Shown here in pieces: positions 36,311 to 45,480 of a stretch of 64,000 bases of DNA. The translations under genes were made by a program, and so were the position numbers. Origin of the DNA: Chitinophaga pinensis (GTDB lineage: Bacteria > Bacteroidota > Bacteroidia > Flavobacteriales_D > Crocinitomicaceae); assembly GCA_943324745.2 (NCBI GenBank), contig CALPMT020000001.1:1-64000 (forward strand). Direction: 5' to 3'. The notes beneath the pieces were generated by a model, which saw only the letters and a list, made by a program, of their open reading frames with translations, was not told the DNA's origin and ran no database searches. Every line of letters starts with the position of its first letter. The stretch's first letter is position 1.

Positions 36311-36352
36311 AAAATAAGAAAGGCTGTCAAAATTGACAGCCTTTCTTATTTT
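36311..36352. terminator. Bidirectional Rho-independent terminator between secA and tRNA-Leu
   Basis: A perfect inverted repeat with 20-bp arms around AA: core AGGCTGTCAA/TTGACAGCCT with AAAATAAGA and its complement at the ends. It lies 19 bp after the secA stop and 7 bp from the tRNA 3' end on the other strand, so it can stop both. Confidence 0.88.
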
Positions 36353-36358
36353 AATCAG

Positions 36359-36440
36359 TGCCCACGACTGGATTCGAACCAGCACACCTATTGGCACCAC
36401 CCCCTCAAGATGGCATGTCTACCAATTTCACCACGTGGGC
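36359..36440 (-). tRNA. tRNA-Leu (anticodon GAG)
   Basis: On the minus strand an 82-nt cloverleaf can be folded. The acceptor stem is GCCCACG/CGTGGGC with discriminator A, the D-arm has GAAATTGGTAGAC, the anticodon stem is CCATC/GGTGG with loop TTGAGGG (anticodon GAG), a long type II variable arm GTGCCAATAGGTG follows, and the T-arm is CTGGTTCGAATCCAG. The long variable arm and discriminator A identify leucine. CCA is not encoded. An open frame on the opposite strand here is a shadow. Confidence 0.95.
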
Positions 36441-36521
36441 GTTTAATAAAAATTGTTTATTAATTATTTACAAATTTATAAGAATTTTTGTGAAATCGGA
36501 TAGAGTAATCAAGAACATTTA

Positions 36522-37034
36522 CTATAATTTTAAAGAATCAATTAATTCTATAATTTTCTCTGAAGTTTGTGAAAAACGATCTGCAATAATAGTTGATTTT
36601 AAATATATTTCGCGTCTTTTCTCCATGGTGTTTTTGATGTATTCCAATAATTCTTCGTCTGATTTATCAGCAATTAAAGGTCTAGAATTTGTTGCTTGTT
36701 TGACACGTTGAAATAATTCTTTAGGAGTACGTTCTAAATAAATGGTTATTCCAAGTTTATTAAGTTTAGACATATTATCATTAAAACAAGGTAAACCTCC
36801 ACCTGAAGCAATGATTATGTTTTGATTTGGTATAAGATCATCCACCAATTGTTTTTCCAAAGTTCTAAAGTACGCTTCTCCCCTAACCTTAAAAATTTCC
36901 GAAATTTTTATTCCTTCTTTTTTTTCAATTTCTTGATCGGTATCTAGCCACGAGTAACTCAATTTAGAAGCTAGTTTCTTTGCAAGTGTCGTTTTACCAG
37001 CCCCCATGAAACCAACGAGAAATATGTAAGACAT
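36522..37034 (-). CDS. aroK: Shikimate kinase
   Basis: A 170-aa P-loop kinase. Walker A is FMGAGKTTLAKKLA at residues 9-22; DTDQEIEKK binds shikimate, and ASGGGLPCF and RTPKELFQRVKQATNSRPL (lid) follow. It phosphorylates shikimate in chorismate synthesis. The 62-bp gap upstream to rlmD contains a heptamer repeat array and no visible promoter. It probably forms its own transcript or is the last gene of the minus-strand run from lpxD. Confidence 0.93.
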   Translation of the reverse strand: MSYIFLVGFMGAGKTTLAKKLASKLSYSWLDTDQEIEKKEGIKISEIFKVRGEAYFRTLEKQLVDDLIPNQNIIIASGGGLPCFNDNMSKLNKLGITIYLERTPKELFQRVKQATNSRPLIADKSDEELLEYIKNTMEKRREIYLKSTIIADRFSQTSEKIIELIDSLKL

Positions 37035-37035
37035 A

Positions 37036-37067
37036 GTGAGTGACGAGTTATGAGTGACGAGTGACGA
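37036..37067 (+). repeat. Heptanucleotide repeat array (GTGACGA type)
   Basis: Units GTGACGA, GTTATGA, GTGACGA, GTGACGA follow a GTGA half unit at a strict 7-bp period. The array fills half of the gap upstream of the aroK start. The same unit occurs at 48740-48781. Confidence 0.75.
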
Positions 37068-37096
37068 AATATGATAATAAAATAGTAGAACTAAAA

Positions 37097-38551
37097 TTAT
37101 TCCTCAATCGGAATAAAATTTGGGTCTTTGATGAATTTTGTGATAGATTCGATATGGCTTGTATGCGGGAATTGATCCACTAGACTTAGTTTTTCTAAGA
37201 TATACCCCATGCTTTGTAACGTTTCAGTATCTCGAGCTTGAGTTGATGGGTTACATGAAATATATACAATACGATCAGCACCTAAATCGATCACTTTACG
37301 TAAGGTTTTAGGAGCAATACCAGCACGAGGTGGATCTAATACAATTGTACCAATTTTCCCTTTGTATTGCGGATATTCCGATAAAAATTTACCAACATCC
37401 GCTGCAAAAAATTGAATTCCTTCCACAGAATTCCGTGCAGCATTTTTCTTCGCATCTTCTATTGCTTCTGCTACGATATCAACACCAATAATTTCTGAGT
37501 TATTGGCTCTTCTAGCTAGAATTTGTCCAATGGTACCAGTACCGCAAAACAAATCCATCACTACTTTGTTTTCTAATTCATTTCCTTCAAATACATAATC
37601 CAAGGCTTTGTTATATAGTAATTCAGCACTTTTAGGATTCGTTTGAAAGAAACTTTCCATACTAATTTCAAAGTACAAATCGCTTAACTTTTCAACTACT
37701 TTCCAGTCGCCAATTAAAAGCGAATTTGTTCCATTTTCAATTTTAGCACGATCTGCCACATTATCATTTACAGTATGTTGTAATCCTGCAAGACGATTTC
37801 CTAGTAATTCTTGTAGGAACGTTGTAAATGCTGTCGCATTAAATTGCTCTATTTTTTCAGAAGAAGTTACTAGATTAATCAATAACTTATCTTGATGAAA
37901 TGATTTGCGGACGACAATATGTCTAAAGAAACCTGTCTTTTTTGGTGGATGCCAAGCTTCCAATCCTGTTCTTTGAAGGTAGGTACGAATCTCGGCTAAT
38001 TTATTTTCTAGTTCAGCATCAAATAAACCACTTTCTTTATTTAAACTTTCTACTTTCCACCACGTCCCTCTTCTTTTAAAACCTAAAGCAAAAGCATCGT
38101 CTTTTTCTTCGTTTAACTCCAAGTCGTGTTCGATTGAAGAAAAACTATATTCCATTTTATTTCGGTAATTGAACGTTAATGGAGAAGCAATATATTCATC
38201 AAAAATTTCTTCTACATTTTTTACATTCGCAATTTTACGAAACAAGTCTAGGGTAGAAGTTTGTTTATATTCTTGTTGAATTTCTATCGGAACAAATACG
38301 TAAGGTGCTCCAGAAATTTCCTGATAAGGTAGTTGAATTTCTTGCGGAGAACGTTTTAGAATCTGTAATAATTTACATTCTACATATTTCTTACGTTTCT
38401 TTTCAATTCTTGCCTCTACAATTTGACCTGGGAAAGTATTTTCCACAAAAAACACCAAATCACCATTGTCAGTCGCAACTTTAGCAATACCTTTTCCACC
38501 AAACGCAAAAGCAGAAATTTCTAATTCTATTACTTGTCCTCTACCGTACAT
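37097..38551 (-). CDS. rlmD: 23S rRNA (uracil-5-)-methyltransferase, RumA/RlmD family
   Basis: A 484-aa RumA-type enzyme. An N-terminal TRAM domain (YGRGQVIELEISAFAFGGKG to ~60) is followed by a central domain and the SAM-binding fold (VMDLFCGTGTIGQILARR near 350). The catalytic motif is VYISCNPSTQARD, with the Cys nucleophile near 440, and RAGIAPKTLRKVIDLGADR precedes it. The Fe-S-binding cysteines of E. coli RlmD are not evident in the N-terminal part. The exact target uridine (747 or 1939) cannot be fixed from sequence, so the symbol is tentative. Confidence 0.85.
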   Translation of the reverse strand: MYGRGQVIELEISAFAFGGKGIAKVATDNGDLVFFVENTFPGQIVEARIEKKRKKYVECKLLQILKRSPQEIQLPYQEISGAPYVFVPIEIQQEYKQTSTLDLFRKIANVKNVEEIFDEYIASPLTFNYRNKMEYSFSSIEHDLELNEEKDDAFALGFKRRGTWWKVESLNKESGLFDAELENKLAEIRTYLQRTGLEAWHPPKKTGFFRHIVVRKSFHQDKLLINLVTSSEKIEQFNATAFTTFLQELLGNRLAGLQHTVNDNVADRAKIENGTNSLLIGDWKVVEKLSDLYFEISMESFFQTNPKSAELLYNKALDYVFEGNELENKVVMDLFCGTGTIGQILARRANNSEIIGVDIVAEAIEDAKKNAARNSVEGIQFFAADVGKFLSEYPQYKGKIGTIVLDPPRAGIAPKTLRKVIDLGADRIVYISCNPSTQARDTETLQSMGYILEKLSLVDQFPHTSHIESITKFIKDPNFIPIEE

Positions 38552-38562
38552 TTGTCTATTTA

Positions 38563-39339
38563 TTAAATCATTCCTCGTATCACTCCTTTATCAGAAGCTA
38601 AAATAAAGTCAATGATTTGATCACGGTATTTAGATGCAGGCATTGTTTCCTTTACACATTCAATCCCTTTAGAGATATTATTGTTTTGTACATAAATGAT
38701 ACGATAAACATCTTCAATTTCGCGAACTTCAGCATCGGTTAATCCTCTTCTACGAAGACCAACTGAATTTACTCCTGCGAATGTCAATGGTTCTCTTGCA
38801 GCCTTAATAAAAGGTGGAATATTTTTACGTACTAACGAAGCGCCACCTATAAATGTATGTGCTCCAATATGAACAAATTGTTGAACAGCTACTTTTCCTT
38901 CCAAGATAGCCCAATCATCTATTAGAACATGGCCAGAAACTCCTACATAAGAAGCTAAAATCACATGATTACCAATTTGACAATCATGTGCAACGTGAAC
39001 ATAGGTCATTAATAAACAATTGGATCCGATTCTAGTTGCTAATTTATCTTTTGTACCTCGATGAATCGTTACGCACTCTCTGATTTTTGTATTATCACCA
39101 ATTTCTACTGTAGTATATTCACCTTCAAATTTTAAGTCTTGAGGAATTACACCGATGACTGCACCAGGAAAAATCTCACAATTTTTACCGATGCGCGTTC
39201 CAGGATATATAGTAACATTAGGATGAATATGTGTACCATCGCCTATAATCACATCTTCAAAAATTGTTGAAAATGAATCAACAACTACATTTTCTCCCAA
39301 TTTAGATTCCGTTGATACGTTGGATAATGGACTAATCAT
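38563..39339 (-). CDS. lpxA: UDP-N-acetylglucosamine acyltransferase
   Basis: A 258-aa left-handed beta-helix enzyme, first step of lipid A synthesis. Hexapeptide repeats are visible (IGDGTHIHPNVTIYPGTRIG, CEIFPGAVIGVIPQDLKF). The catalytic His is expected in YVHVAHDCQIG, and GVNSVGLRRRGLTDAEVREI is the C-terminal helical domain of LpxA. It follows the lpxC/fabZ stop by only 2 nt, so lpxD-lpxC/fabZ-lpxA are one operon. No lpxB is in the window. Confidence 0.96.
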   Translation of the reverse strand: MISPLSNVSTESKLGENVVVDSFSTIFEDVIIGDGTHIHPNVTIYPGTRIGKNCEIFPGAVIGVIPQDLKFEGEYTTVEIGDNTKIRECVTIHRGTKDKLATRIGSNCLLMTYVHVAHDCQIGNHVILASYVGVSGHVLIDDWAILEGKVAVQQFVHIGAHTFIGGASLVRKNIPPFIKAAREPLTFAGVNSVGLRRRGLTDAEVREIEDVYRIIYVQNNNISKGIECVKETMPASKYRDQIIDFILASDKGVIRGMI

Positions 39340-39341
39340 AT

Positions 39342-40742
39342 TTATTCTTTTTCTTTAATAACTTGTGCCAACATCGTTGCCTCTGAAGCGACTTGTCCGT
39401 TGACATACGCTGTACCTTTCATATTTACCAGACCACGACGAATTGGAGAAGTTAATACCATTTCTATCACAAGTGTGTCTCCAGGCATTACTTTACGTTT
39501 GAATTTACATTCATCAATCTTCAAGAAGTATGTTGAATATTTTTCTGGCTCATCTACTTGATTTAGTGCGAATATCCCTCCTACTTGTGCCATTGCTTCA
39601 ATTTGAAGAACACCTGGCATTACTGGATTTCCTGGAAAATGTCCTTGGAAAAATGGTTCGTTCATTGTTACATTTTTCACACCAACCACATTTTCTGGTC
39701 CCATTTCGATTACCTTATCTACCAATAAGAATGGATATCTATGAGGTAACATTTTTTCAATTGCATTGATATCAAAAAGCGGTTCTTTCGATAAATCAAA
39801 CTTACGACCTTCAGTTGCTTGTTTTTTGATTTGATCTTTTAACACTTTCGCAAAACGGACATTTCCATAATGACCTGGTCTAGCTGCTAATATGTGAGCT
39901 TTAATCGGTTTTCCTACTAAAGCTAAATCTCCAACTATATCTAATAATTTATGACGTGCTGGTTCATTTTCAACGCGTAGTTTAGAACTATTCAACACTC
40001 CAATACCATTGTATTGAATTTTCAAACTTTCTTTCCCTAATAATTTTGCTAATCGATCTAAATCTTCTTGTGTAACATCTTCTTTGTCCACTAAAACAAT
40101 AGCATTGTCTAAATCTCCTCCTTTTATAAGGTTATTTTGTGCTAAAACTTCTAATTCACGTAAAAACACAAACGTTCTACAATGAGCAATTTCGGTTCTA
40201 AACTGACTAAGATTGTAAATATTTGCATGTTGAGTTCCTAACAAAGGAGATTTATAGTCAACCATTACCGTTAAACGATACTCTTTATCTGGAATCGCTA
40301 AAAATTCGATCCCTTTTTCAAGATCTTCCCACGGAATATTTTCTGTTAATACAAAATAATCACGAACTGCATCTTGTTCTTCGTAACCCGTCATTTCAAT
40401 TGCTTCCACAAACAAAAGAGAACTCCCATCCATAATAGGTATTTCAGGCCCATCTACTTTGATCAATGCATTATCTACTTGCATACCATATAATGCAGCT
40501 AGTATATGTTCAGTTGTATACACACGTGCGCCATTCGCTTCAAGTGTAGTTCCTCTATCTGTAGCAACCACTAAATCAGCATCTGCTTTAATAATCGGTT
40601 GCCCCTCTATATCTACACGTTGAAATTTATAACCGTGATTTGCTGGAGCAGGACACACTTCAAGTGTAACCAAATTTCCTGTGTGTAAACCTATTCCTTT
40701 AAATTGAATAGCACTTTTTAAGGTTCTTTGTTTTTCAGCCAT
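39342..40742 (-). CDS. lpxC/fabZ: Bifunctional UDP-3-O-acyl-GlcNAc deacetylase / 3-hydroxyacyl-ACP dehydratase
   Basis: A 466-aa natural fusion typical of Bacteroidota. Residues 1-~300 are LpxC: FKGIGLHTGNLVTLEVCPAP, VYTTEHILAALYGM (zinc-ligand His) and the HKLLDIVGDLALVGKP segment. Residues ~320-466 are FabZ: INAIEKMLPHRYPFLLVDKV with the catalytic His, then FQGHFPGNPVMPGVLQIEAM with the catalytic Glu. LpxC commits lipid A synthesis; FabZ dehydrates 3-hydroxyacyl-ACP. Fusion may balance lipid A and fatty-acid synthesis. Confidence 0.97.
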   Translation of the reverse strand: MAEKQRTLKSAIQFKGIGLHTGNLVTLEVCPAPANHGYKFQRVDIEGQPIIKADADLVVATDRGTTLEANGARVYTTEHILAALYGMQVDNALIKVDGPEIPIMDGSSLLFVEAIEMTGYEEQDAVRDYFVLTENIPWEDLEKGIEFLAIPDKEYRLTVMVDYKSPLLGTQHANIYNLSQFRTEIAHCRTFVFLRELEVLAQNNLIKGGDLDNAIVLVDKEDVTQEDLDRLAKLLGKESLKIQYNGIGVLNSSKLRVENEPARHKLLDIVGDLALVGKPIKAHILAARPGHYGNVRFAKVLKDQIKKQATEGRKFDLSKEPLFDINAIEKMLPHRYPFLLVDKVIEMGPENVVGVKNVTMNEPFFQGHFPGNPVMPGVLQIEAMAQVGGIFALNQVDEPEKYSTYFLKIDECKFKRKVMPGDTLVIEMVLTSPIRRGLVNMKGTAYVNGQVASEATMLAQVIKEKE

Positions 40743-40746
40743 TCGA

Positions 40747-41787
40747 CTAATCTTTACTTATATTTTTTAATTTCTGATCAAACTCTTGTATTTTCTGTAA
40801 AATGAAAGGCAATTTACGGAAGCCAAAATAAGATTTTTTAAAATCTTCAATTGGAATTGCGGGAGTCCCCATTAATATACTTTCTTTTCTCACCGTATTT
40901 GGAACGCCTGATTGAGATACTATTTTTGTCCCATCTGCGATTGTTAAGTGACCAGAAATACCAGCTTGACCACCTACCATTACATTTTTACCAATTTTTG
41001 CAGAACCAGCTACACCTACTTGCGCAGCTAACGCAGTGTTTTCGCCTAATTCTACGTTATGTGCTACCTGAACCAAATTATCCAACTTCACACCTTTACG
41101 TAAAACAGTAGATCCCATTGTCGCTCTATCAATCGTTGTATTTGCTCCAATTTCAACGTTATCTTCAATGATTACATTTCCGATTTGCGGTACTTTTTTG
41201 AACACTCCATTTTCATCTGGAGCAAAACCAAATCCATCAGAACCAATTACTGCACCTGCATGTATGATACAATCTTTACCTATAACGCAATCAATATATA
41301 TTTTAGCACCAGCATGTAATACGGTATTATCACCAATTGAAACATTATCTCCGACATATGCATTTGGATAAATCTGAACATTATTACCTATCACTGCATT
41401 TTTACCAATATATGCAAATGCACCGATGTAAATTTCATTTCCAATTTTAGCGCTTTCAGAAATATAGCTTGGCTGTTCGATTTCTGGCTCTTTATTTCTC
41501 ATTTGATCGTAAAACTCTAACAACTGGGCAAAACATGCATAAGCATCTTCTACTTTTATCAATGTTAAACTATCTGGTAAAGGTTTAGTTGGCGTAAACG
41601 TTGTGTTTACAATACAAATGGACGAACACGTAGAATAGATGTGCTCTTCATACTTTGAGTTTGCTAAAAACGAAAGTTTACCTTCCGATCCTTCTTCTAT
41701 TTTTGCTAAGCCGTTTACTTTTACTTGCGCATCACCTATGATTTCGCCAAGTATTATTCCAGCAATTTGTTCTGCAGAAAATTCCAT
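40747..41787 (-). CDS. lpxD: UDP-3-O-(3-hydroxyacyl)glucosamine N-acyltransferase
   Basis: At 346 aa this is a full LpxD, the third step of lipid A synthesis. An N-terminal uridine-binding domain (residues 1-~100) precedes a long hexapeptide beta-helix ([40 protein letters not shown]). The catalytic His is expected in [22 protein letters not shown]-terminal helical tail follows ([20 protein letters not shown]). It is the first gene of the lipid A operon; a TAAATTTG -7 box directly abuts its start. Confidence 0.96.
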   Translation of the reverse strand: MEFSAEQIAGIILGEIIGDAQVKVNGLAKIEEGSEGKLSFLANSKYEEHIYSTCSSICIVNTTFTPTKPLPDSLTLIKVEDAYACFAQLLEFYDQMRNKEPEIEQPSYISESAKIGNEIYIGAFAYIGKNAVIGNNVQIYPNAYVGDNVSIGDNTVLHAGAKIYIDCVIGKDCIIHAGAVIGSDGFGFAPDENGVFKKVPQIGNVIIEDNVEIGANTTIDRATMGSTVLRKGVKLDNLVQVAHNVELGENTALAAQVGVAGSAKIGKNVMVGGQAGISGHLTIADGTKIVSQSGVPNTVRKESILMGTPAIPIEDFKKSYFGFRKLPFILQKIQEFDQKLKNISKD

Positions 41788-41791
41788 ACTA

Positions 41792-41799
41792 CAAATTTA
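41792..41799 (-). promoter_or_regulatory. -7 element immediately upstream of lpxD
   Basis: Minus-strand TAAATTTG matches TAnnTTTG. Transcription would begin near 41786, at or within a base or two of the lpxD ATG (41787), implying a leaderless or nearly leaderless transcript. No TTG lies at the usual distance, so the call is weak. Confidence 0.35.
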
Positions 41800-41863
41800 A
41801 AAAAAGATAAAGAGGGTATTAAATTACGATTAATGAATTATCAACATGTCAATATTCATTAAT

Positions 41864-42547
41864 CTACTTACAATCGATTTTTTCAGACAAATCTAAACGA
41901 ATGATATCAATACGATCTTTATACCATAATGAATTAGCTCCAATTACTATACCTTGCTGATTTACAAAGCGTAAATAATGTGTTTTTGGATTCGATAACA
42001 ATCGAGATTTTTCAAAATCAAGTTTTCCATTCTTTTTAATTGCTTGAAAAAACTGTTTATTTTGAATCATTCCTAATGCACCTTGTTGACAAGTCAAGCG
42101 TTCGTTCGTATCTAAGTATACCAAATCTTGTTCTTTTGGAAATAATAATAGCTTTCCTAAGCCTTCATTAGAAAGATTCACTTTCATTACATTTTGGGAA
42201 GCTTTTACGATTTCTACTACATAACTATCTTTTGGTAAAGCGAAATATACTGACTTCCCGTCTTTTGAAAAATGGTAGATCTTTGGATTTGATTTTGTGC
42301 TGCTTTTATCAAAATTTACTTTGGCGTCAGAAATAAATTGGGCAAGATTACTTGCATTCAATCCTAATTTTTCAATGGATTTTTCATTTTTTTCGGAAAC
42401 AACAACTACTCTATCAATCACTGAGCCTTTTACTCGATTTGAAGGTAACCAACTACAACCTCTTGCTCCAAAGAAGAAAATTACGATGATTAAACTAGGA
42501 ATAAATCCAAATGAAAAAAATTTAAGTCTACGAAGAAAAGTGTTCAT
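41864..42547 (-). CDS. Single-pass membrane protein, DUF4258-like
   Basis: A 227-aa protein with one N-terminal membrane segment (residues ~10-28, FFSFGFIPSLIIVIFFFG) followed at once by RGCSWLPSNRVKGSVIDRVV. The rest is a mixed alpha/beta extracytoplasmic domain (IYHFSKDGKSVYFALPKDSY, WYKDRIDIIRLDLSEKIDC). Paralogues with this N-terminus in Flavobacteriia are annotated as DUF4258. The function is unknown. It is divergent from rho and lies 77 bp upstream of lpxD. Confidence 0.6.
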   Translation of the reverse strand: MNTFLRRLKFFSFGFIPSLIIVIFFFGARGCSWLPSNRVKGSVIDRVVVVSEKNEKSIEKLGLNASNLAQFISDAKVNFDKSSTKSNPKIYHFSKDGKSVYFALPKDSYVVEIVKASQNVMKVNLSNEGLGKLLLFPKEQDLVYLDTNERLTCQQGALGMIQNKQFFQAIKKNGKLDFEKSRLLSNPKTHYLRFVNQQGIVIGANSLWYKDRIDIIRLDLSEKIDCK

Positions 42548-42615
42548 GAATATGTTTTTTTGAGATGTAAAGTTACTAAATCAACTACATCTATTTATAT
42601 TTTTTTTGACAAACC

Positions 42616-42645
42616 TTGCTCAATAAAAGATTATTATTAATATTG
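42616..42645 (+). promoter_or_regulatory. Promoter of rho
   Basis: TTG (42616-42618), exactly 19 bp, then TAATATTG (42638-42645), a 7/8 match to TAnnTTTG. Transcription would start near 42652, leaving a leader of about 75 nt. The last 60 nt of the leader contain no G. Confidence 0.55.
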
Positions 42646-42726
42646 CATCACAGAAACAGAATTCGATGTTTCTTTTTCATTCCAAACAATTAAAAATCAC
42701 CATTATCTTATTCACACATTCAATCT

Positions 42727-44580
42727 ATGGATATTAAAGATTTAGAAGGTAAAAAACTTTCTGACTTACGCGTTATTGCAATTGCTGCAGGTCTAGACAA
42801 AGCAGAGACATTAAAAAAATCAGAAATTATTGGTCAATTAACAAAACTTACTGGAGGTGAAGAAACTTCAGTCGTTGAAAAGGTTAAACCAACACCTAAA
42901 GCAAAGACTCCAATAAAGAAAGTTTCTACACCTACTGTTGAAGATTTATTTACTCCAGAAGTTACAGCTGTTCCTACAGTAATTACGAATGAAGAAGCAA
43001 AACCAATCCTTCGTAAAAAAACATATTTAAAAGAAAAACCTCGCACACAAGAAGTTGTTTCGGAAGTAAACAACGTAGAACAAACTGTTAATCCAGTAGA
43101 TAATACCGCGCCAGAAGTTGTTCAACCTATTCGAAATAAACCAAACCCTCATAGAGATCGTGTTAAACCAACTAATGATGGTGATTCACAAACAACAGAA
43201 CTAAGAACTGAAAATAATAACGCACCGCGTCCACAACATAAAAACCAACAAAATCGTCAACCACAAGGAGAAAGACCTAATTCAGGAGAAAACAATAATC
43301 CAAATCGTAACCGTCCAAATCCAAATCAACCCGTTCGACAAGCTCAGGGTGACGGATCGAATCAAAGTGATAATAATAACAACCCAAATCGCAACCGTCC
43401 GAATCCAAATCAACTTCCTGCAGAACCAGCTATCACAAAAGAAGAAGAAATTCGTTATGATTTAGCAGGTATTGTTAGTGCTGAAGGAGTATTAGAGGTA
43501 ATACAGGAAGGATTCGGATTTTTACGTTCCTCGGATTACAATTATTTACCATCTCCGGATGATGTTTATGTATCTCAAAGTCAGATTAAACATTATGGAT
43601 TAAAGACAGGAGATACCGTATTGGGAACTATTCGTCCTCCTAAAGAAGGCGAAAAATTCTTCCCGTTAGTCAAAGTAGACTCCATTAATGGTAGACACCC
43701 ATCGTATATACGTGATCGTGTACCTTTTCAATATTTAACACCTTTATTTCCAAACGAGAAATTTATTCTTACAGGACATAAAGACGAAAGCATGTCGACA
43801 CGCATTATGGACTTATTTGCACCAATTGGTAAAGGGCAACGTGGTATGATTGTCGCGCAACCAAAAACGGGTAAAACCATGTTGTTGAAAGACGTTGCAA
43901 ATGCGATAGCTGCGAATCATCCAGAAGTATACTTAATTGTATTACTTATTGATGAGCGTCCGGAAGAAGTTACCGACATGGCACGTAGTGTAAAAGCTGA
44001 AGTAATTGCTTCAACATTTGATGAACCAGCTGAGCGACATGTAAAAGTTGCGAACATCGTATTGGAAAAAGCAAAACGTATGGTGGAATGTGGTCACGAT
44101 GTAGTGATATTATTAGATTCCATTACACGTTTAGCGCGTGCTTACAATACCGTTTCACCTGCATCTGGAAAAGTTCTTTCTGGAGGTGTGGATGCGAATG
44201 CTTTACACAAACCTAAACGTTTCTTCGGAGCTGCACGGAAAATTGAGAATGGAGGTTCACTTTCCATCTTAGCAACTGCATTAACTGAGACAGGTTCTAA
44301 AATGGACGAAGTTATCTTTGAAGAATTTAAAGGTACTGGTAACATGGAGTTACAATTGGATCGTAAAATTGCGAACCGTCGTATCTTCCCAGCGATTGAT
44401 ATTATTTCTTCCAGTACACGTCGTGACGACCTATTGGTTAAGAAAGAAGTGTTACAACGCGTGCATGTATTGCGAAGACATATAGCAGATATGAATCCTG
44501 TTGAAGCAATGGAATTCTTAAAAGGACAAATGGATCATACGTTGTCTAACGAAGAGTTTTTAGCATCCATGAATAGATAA
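42727..44580 (+). CDS. rho: Transcription termination factor Rho with long disordered insertion
   Basis: A 617-aa Rho, about 200 residues longer than E. coli Rho. An N-terminal helical SAP-like domain ([20 protein letters not shown]) is followed by a disordered region (~45-240) rich in Asn, Pro, Arg and Gln, with a duplicated [11 protein letters not shown] unit. Then come the OB-fold RNA-binding domain ([20 protein letters not shown]), Walker A ([17 protein letters not shown]), the Q-loop and R-loop region ([20 protein letters not shown]). Inserted disordered regions are known in Bacteroidota Rho and promote phase separation in Bacteroides. A dedicated promoter lies upstream. Confidence 0.97.
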   Translation: MDIKDLEGKKLSDLRVIAIAAGLDKAETLKKSEIIGQLTKLTGGEETSVVEKVKPTPKAKTPIKKVSTPTVEDLFTPEVTAVPTVITNEEAKPILRKKTYLKEKPRTQEVVSEVNNVEQTVNPVDNTAPEVVQPIRNKPNPHRDRVKPTNDGDSQTTELRTENNNAPRPQHKNQQNRQPQGERPNSGENNNPNRNRPNPNQPVRQAQGDGSNQSDNNNNPNRNRPNPNQLPAEPAITKEEEIRYDLAGIVSAEGVLEVIQEGFGFLRSSDYNYLPSPDDVYVSQSQIKHYGLKTGDTVLGTIRPPKEGEKFFPLVKVDSINGRHPSYIRDRVPFQYLTPLFPNEKFILTGHKDESMSTRIMDLFAPIGKGQRGMIVAQPKTGKTMLLKDVANAIAANHPEVYLIVLLIDERPEEVTDMARSVKAEVIASTFDEPAERHVKVANIVLEKAKRMVECGHDVVILLDSITRLARAYNTVSPASGKVLSGGVDANALHKPKRFFGAARKIENGGSLSILATALTETGSKMDEVIFEEFKGTGNMELQLDRKIANRRIFPAIDIISSSTRRDDLLVKKEVLQRVHVLRRHIADMNPVEAMEFLKGQMDHTLSNEEFLASMNR

Positions 44581-44584
44581 TTGT

Positions 44585-45145
44585 ATGAAAAAGACAATTA
44601 AAATCGGGTTATTATTTGCGGCGATTTGGATGCTAATTAAATTAGCATTTCATGCAACGCTTCCAACAGAATCTACACTAAAAGTATCGGTATTCATTAA
44701 TATTTTACTTTTATTGACCGCAATTGCTGTAGGATTGTTTTACCATAAAAAAGAAGAAGGATTCACCGAAGGAAATACCTTGAGTGACATCAAAGCTGCC
44801 TTGACTTCTGGTATCCCCTACACCATTTTGGTTTCTATTTTTATCTACTTGTATTACAACAATATCAATCCAGACTTCAATAAACTTCAAATTTCTGCAG
44901 CGAAGAAAACGATTGAACTTTCACTGAATAATCCTGTGGAGTTAGCAAAAATCAAAACGCAAAACGAAGCATTTGAAGTAATGACTAAAGAAAAAATGTA
45001 TAAAGAATTGGTGAAAGGTCCTGAAAACTTTTACAAAGCTAGTTCAACTGCATTGATTTCTTTATTGGCATTAATGATGTTGTCGACGGTGTATTCGATT
45101 TTAGTCACGGTTGTATACCGTAAGGTATTGGTTAGAAGGATATAA
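44585..45145 (+). CDS. DUF4199 membrane protein
   Basis: A 186-aa protein with four membrane segments: residues ~7-25, 34-54, 74-92 and 154-178. The KKEEGFTEGNTLSDIKAALT loop and SGIPYTILVSIFIYLYYNNI are typical of DUF4199, a Bacteroidota family without known function. It follows rho after 4 nt and is probably in the same transcript. DNA after it is repetitive and non-coding up to the ATPase gene. Confidence 0.72.
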   Translation: MKKTIKIGLLFAAIWMLIKLAFHATLPTESTLKVSVFINILLLLTAIAVGLFYHKKEEGFTEGNTLSDIKAALTSGIPYTILVSIFIYLYYNNINPDFNKLQISAAKKTIELSLNNPVELAKIKTQNEAFEVMTKEKMYKELVKGPENFYKASSTALISLLALMMLSTVYSILVTVVYRKVLVRRI

Positions 45146-45480
45146 GTGAAATAAAAATTGCTTTTTATTTATATTATTTATTCTTTTAATTAATTCCACC
45201 TTTTTTTCATTGCCAAAAAAAGGTGGAGCCAAAAAAGTCTAGGCCTGTATGAAATTTACTTGAAAATTACGTTTCATTTCACTGTCTTCACCCAAACTCA
45301 CAAACGCCTTTAGCTAATTTTCATATTGAAAATCAGAAGGCTGAGTTCAAACAAGGGTTTGACTACGTTTCATTACAGTTATTTTCTACATAAACTTCAT
45401 AAATGGCCAATTTATGGTTTCATTTTTATTGTTTATTTTTTATCAAAACTTGTAAAATTTGCAAGTTTTGATAATTTAAA
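45146..45480. repeat. Repeat-rich intergenic region with nested inverted repeats
   Basis: No gene is supported here. A hairpin CCACCTTTTTTT/AAAAAAAGGTGG lies at 45196-45226. A larger imperfect palindrome spans about 45289-45363, where CAAACTC..AACGCCTT on the left pairs with AAGGC..GAGTT..GGGTTTG on the right. The 39-bp palindromic repeat at 45441-45479 abuts the ATPase gene. The CCACC hairpin has a second copy at 58049-58076. This pattern suggests dispersed intergenic repeats. Confidence 0.6.
45441..45479 (+). repeat. 39-bp palindromic direct repeat, downstream copy
   Basis: Contains perfect 12-bp arms TATCAAAACTTG and CAAGTTTTGATA around a 9-bp centre TAAAATTTG, followed by ATTTAA. It ends 1 bp from the stop of the AAA ATPase gene and matches 46738-46776 at 38 of 39 positions in the same orientation. 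Confidence 0.85.

Noticed and set aside
36358-36711. Plus-strand open frame of 117 codons
   Set aside because: It starts inside the antisense of tRNA-Leu and runs antisense to aroK; its start includes GFEPAH, the usual artefact of a reverse-read tRNA.
45441-45479. Terminator after the ATPase gene
   Set aside because: The stem is AT-rich, lacks a U run, and an identical copy precedes the gene.
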